DNA from: Verrucomicrobiota bacterium | GTDB taxonomy: Bacteria; Verrucomicrobiota; Verrucomicrobiia; Opitutales; Opitutaceae | NCBI GenBank assembly: GCA_030832235.1 | Contig: JAURJO010000041.1 | Span: 1 to 5,984, forward strand | DNA length: 5,984 nucleotides | Direction of reading: 5' to 3' | Shown: positions 5,977 through 5,984 of the stretch, one piece after another | Numbering within the stretch: position 1 is the first letter of the stretch | How the letters are laid out: each line of letters opens with the position of its first letter | Made by a program: the position numbers and the translations under genes | The notes under the pieces: generated by a model | Database searches by the model: none | What the model saw: only the letters and a program-made list of their open reading frames with translations | What the model was told of the DNA's origin: nothing

Positions 5977-5984
5977 GAGACCTC

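Larger units (their letters stand above)
5287..5984. repeat. Non-coding mosaic of short periodic repeats and hairpins
   Basis: No credible gene lies in the roughly 700 bases upstream of the receptor promoter. The open frames here (5270-5677 and 5694-5936, plus strand; 5296-5661, minus strand) translate to low-complexity strings such as TKHAKDTK, NTRNTRK and ETWETGEIG, which is what 9-base periodic DNA gives. The stretch is built from distinct modules, listed separately: 9-bp-periodic blocks with cores CGAA, CGGAA, ATCTGTG or GAGAC; one 10-bp-periodic TTCG block; a REP-like palindrome; a 15-bp-stem hairpin; and two copies of a long imperfect hairpin. Such modules resemble dispersed intergenic repeats I recall from Verrucomicrobiota and Planctomycetota genomes. 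Their function is unknown, and the mosaic runs to the window edge. Confidence 0.75.

Overview
The window is GC-rich and holds three full-length protein genes, followed by about 700 bases of non-coding sequence packed with short periodic repeats and hairpins. The TonB-dependent receptor has an N-terminal segment of the type SVVELSPFEV-x7-GYQAANTTSG. Together with the base composition, the poor Shine-Dalgarno sites and the repeat-rich intergenic DNA, this suggests Verrucomicrobiota, probably Opitutaceae or a relative. That placement is inference from family resemblance, not a database result.

Layout. (1) Positions 23-826, minus strand: a SpoU/TrmH-family RNA 2'-O-ribose methyltransferase. (2) Positions 827-893: a 67-base divergent intergenic region centred on a perfect 7-bp inverted repeat. 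(3) Positions 894-2183, plus strand: a RumA/RlmD-type, iron-sulfur-containing RNA 5-methyluridine methyltransferase. (4) Positions 2184-2368: a convergent intergenic gap with two perfect 7-bp hairpins, probably where transcripts from both sides end. (5) Positions 2369-5215, minus strand: a 948-residue TonB-dependent outer-membrane receptor with a plausible sigma70-like promoter just upstream (5248-5276). (6) Positions 5277-5984: no credible gene. This stretch is a mosaic of 9-bp-periodic blocks, a REP-like palindrome, a 15-bp-stem hairpin and two copies of a long imperfect hairpin with 26-nt arms.

How the genes relate. The two RNA methyltransferases share one divergent control region and both modify RNA, most likely rRNA or tRNA, so they are a plausible translation/RNA-modification pair. 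The receptor is a separate unit. It has no SusD, TonB, ABC-transporter or hydrolase gene beside it in the window, so its ligand cannot be named. I found no complete novel defence, mobile or RNA system. The most unusual material is the repeat mosaic at the right end, which continues to the window edge and may extend beyond it.
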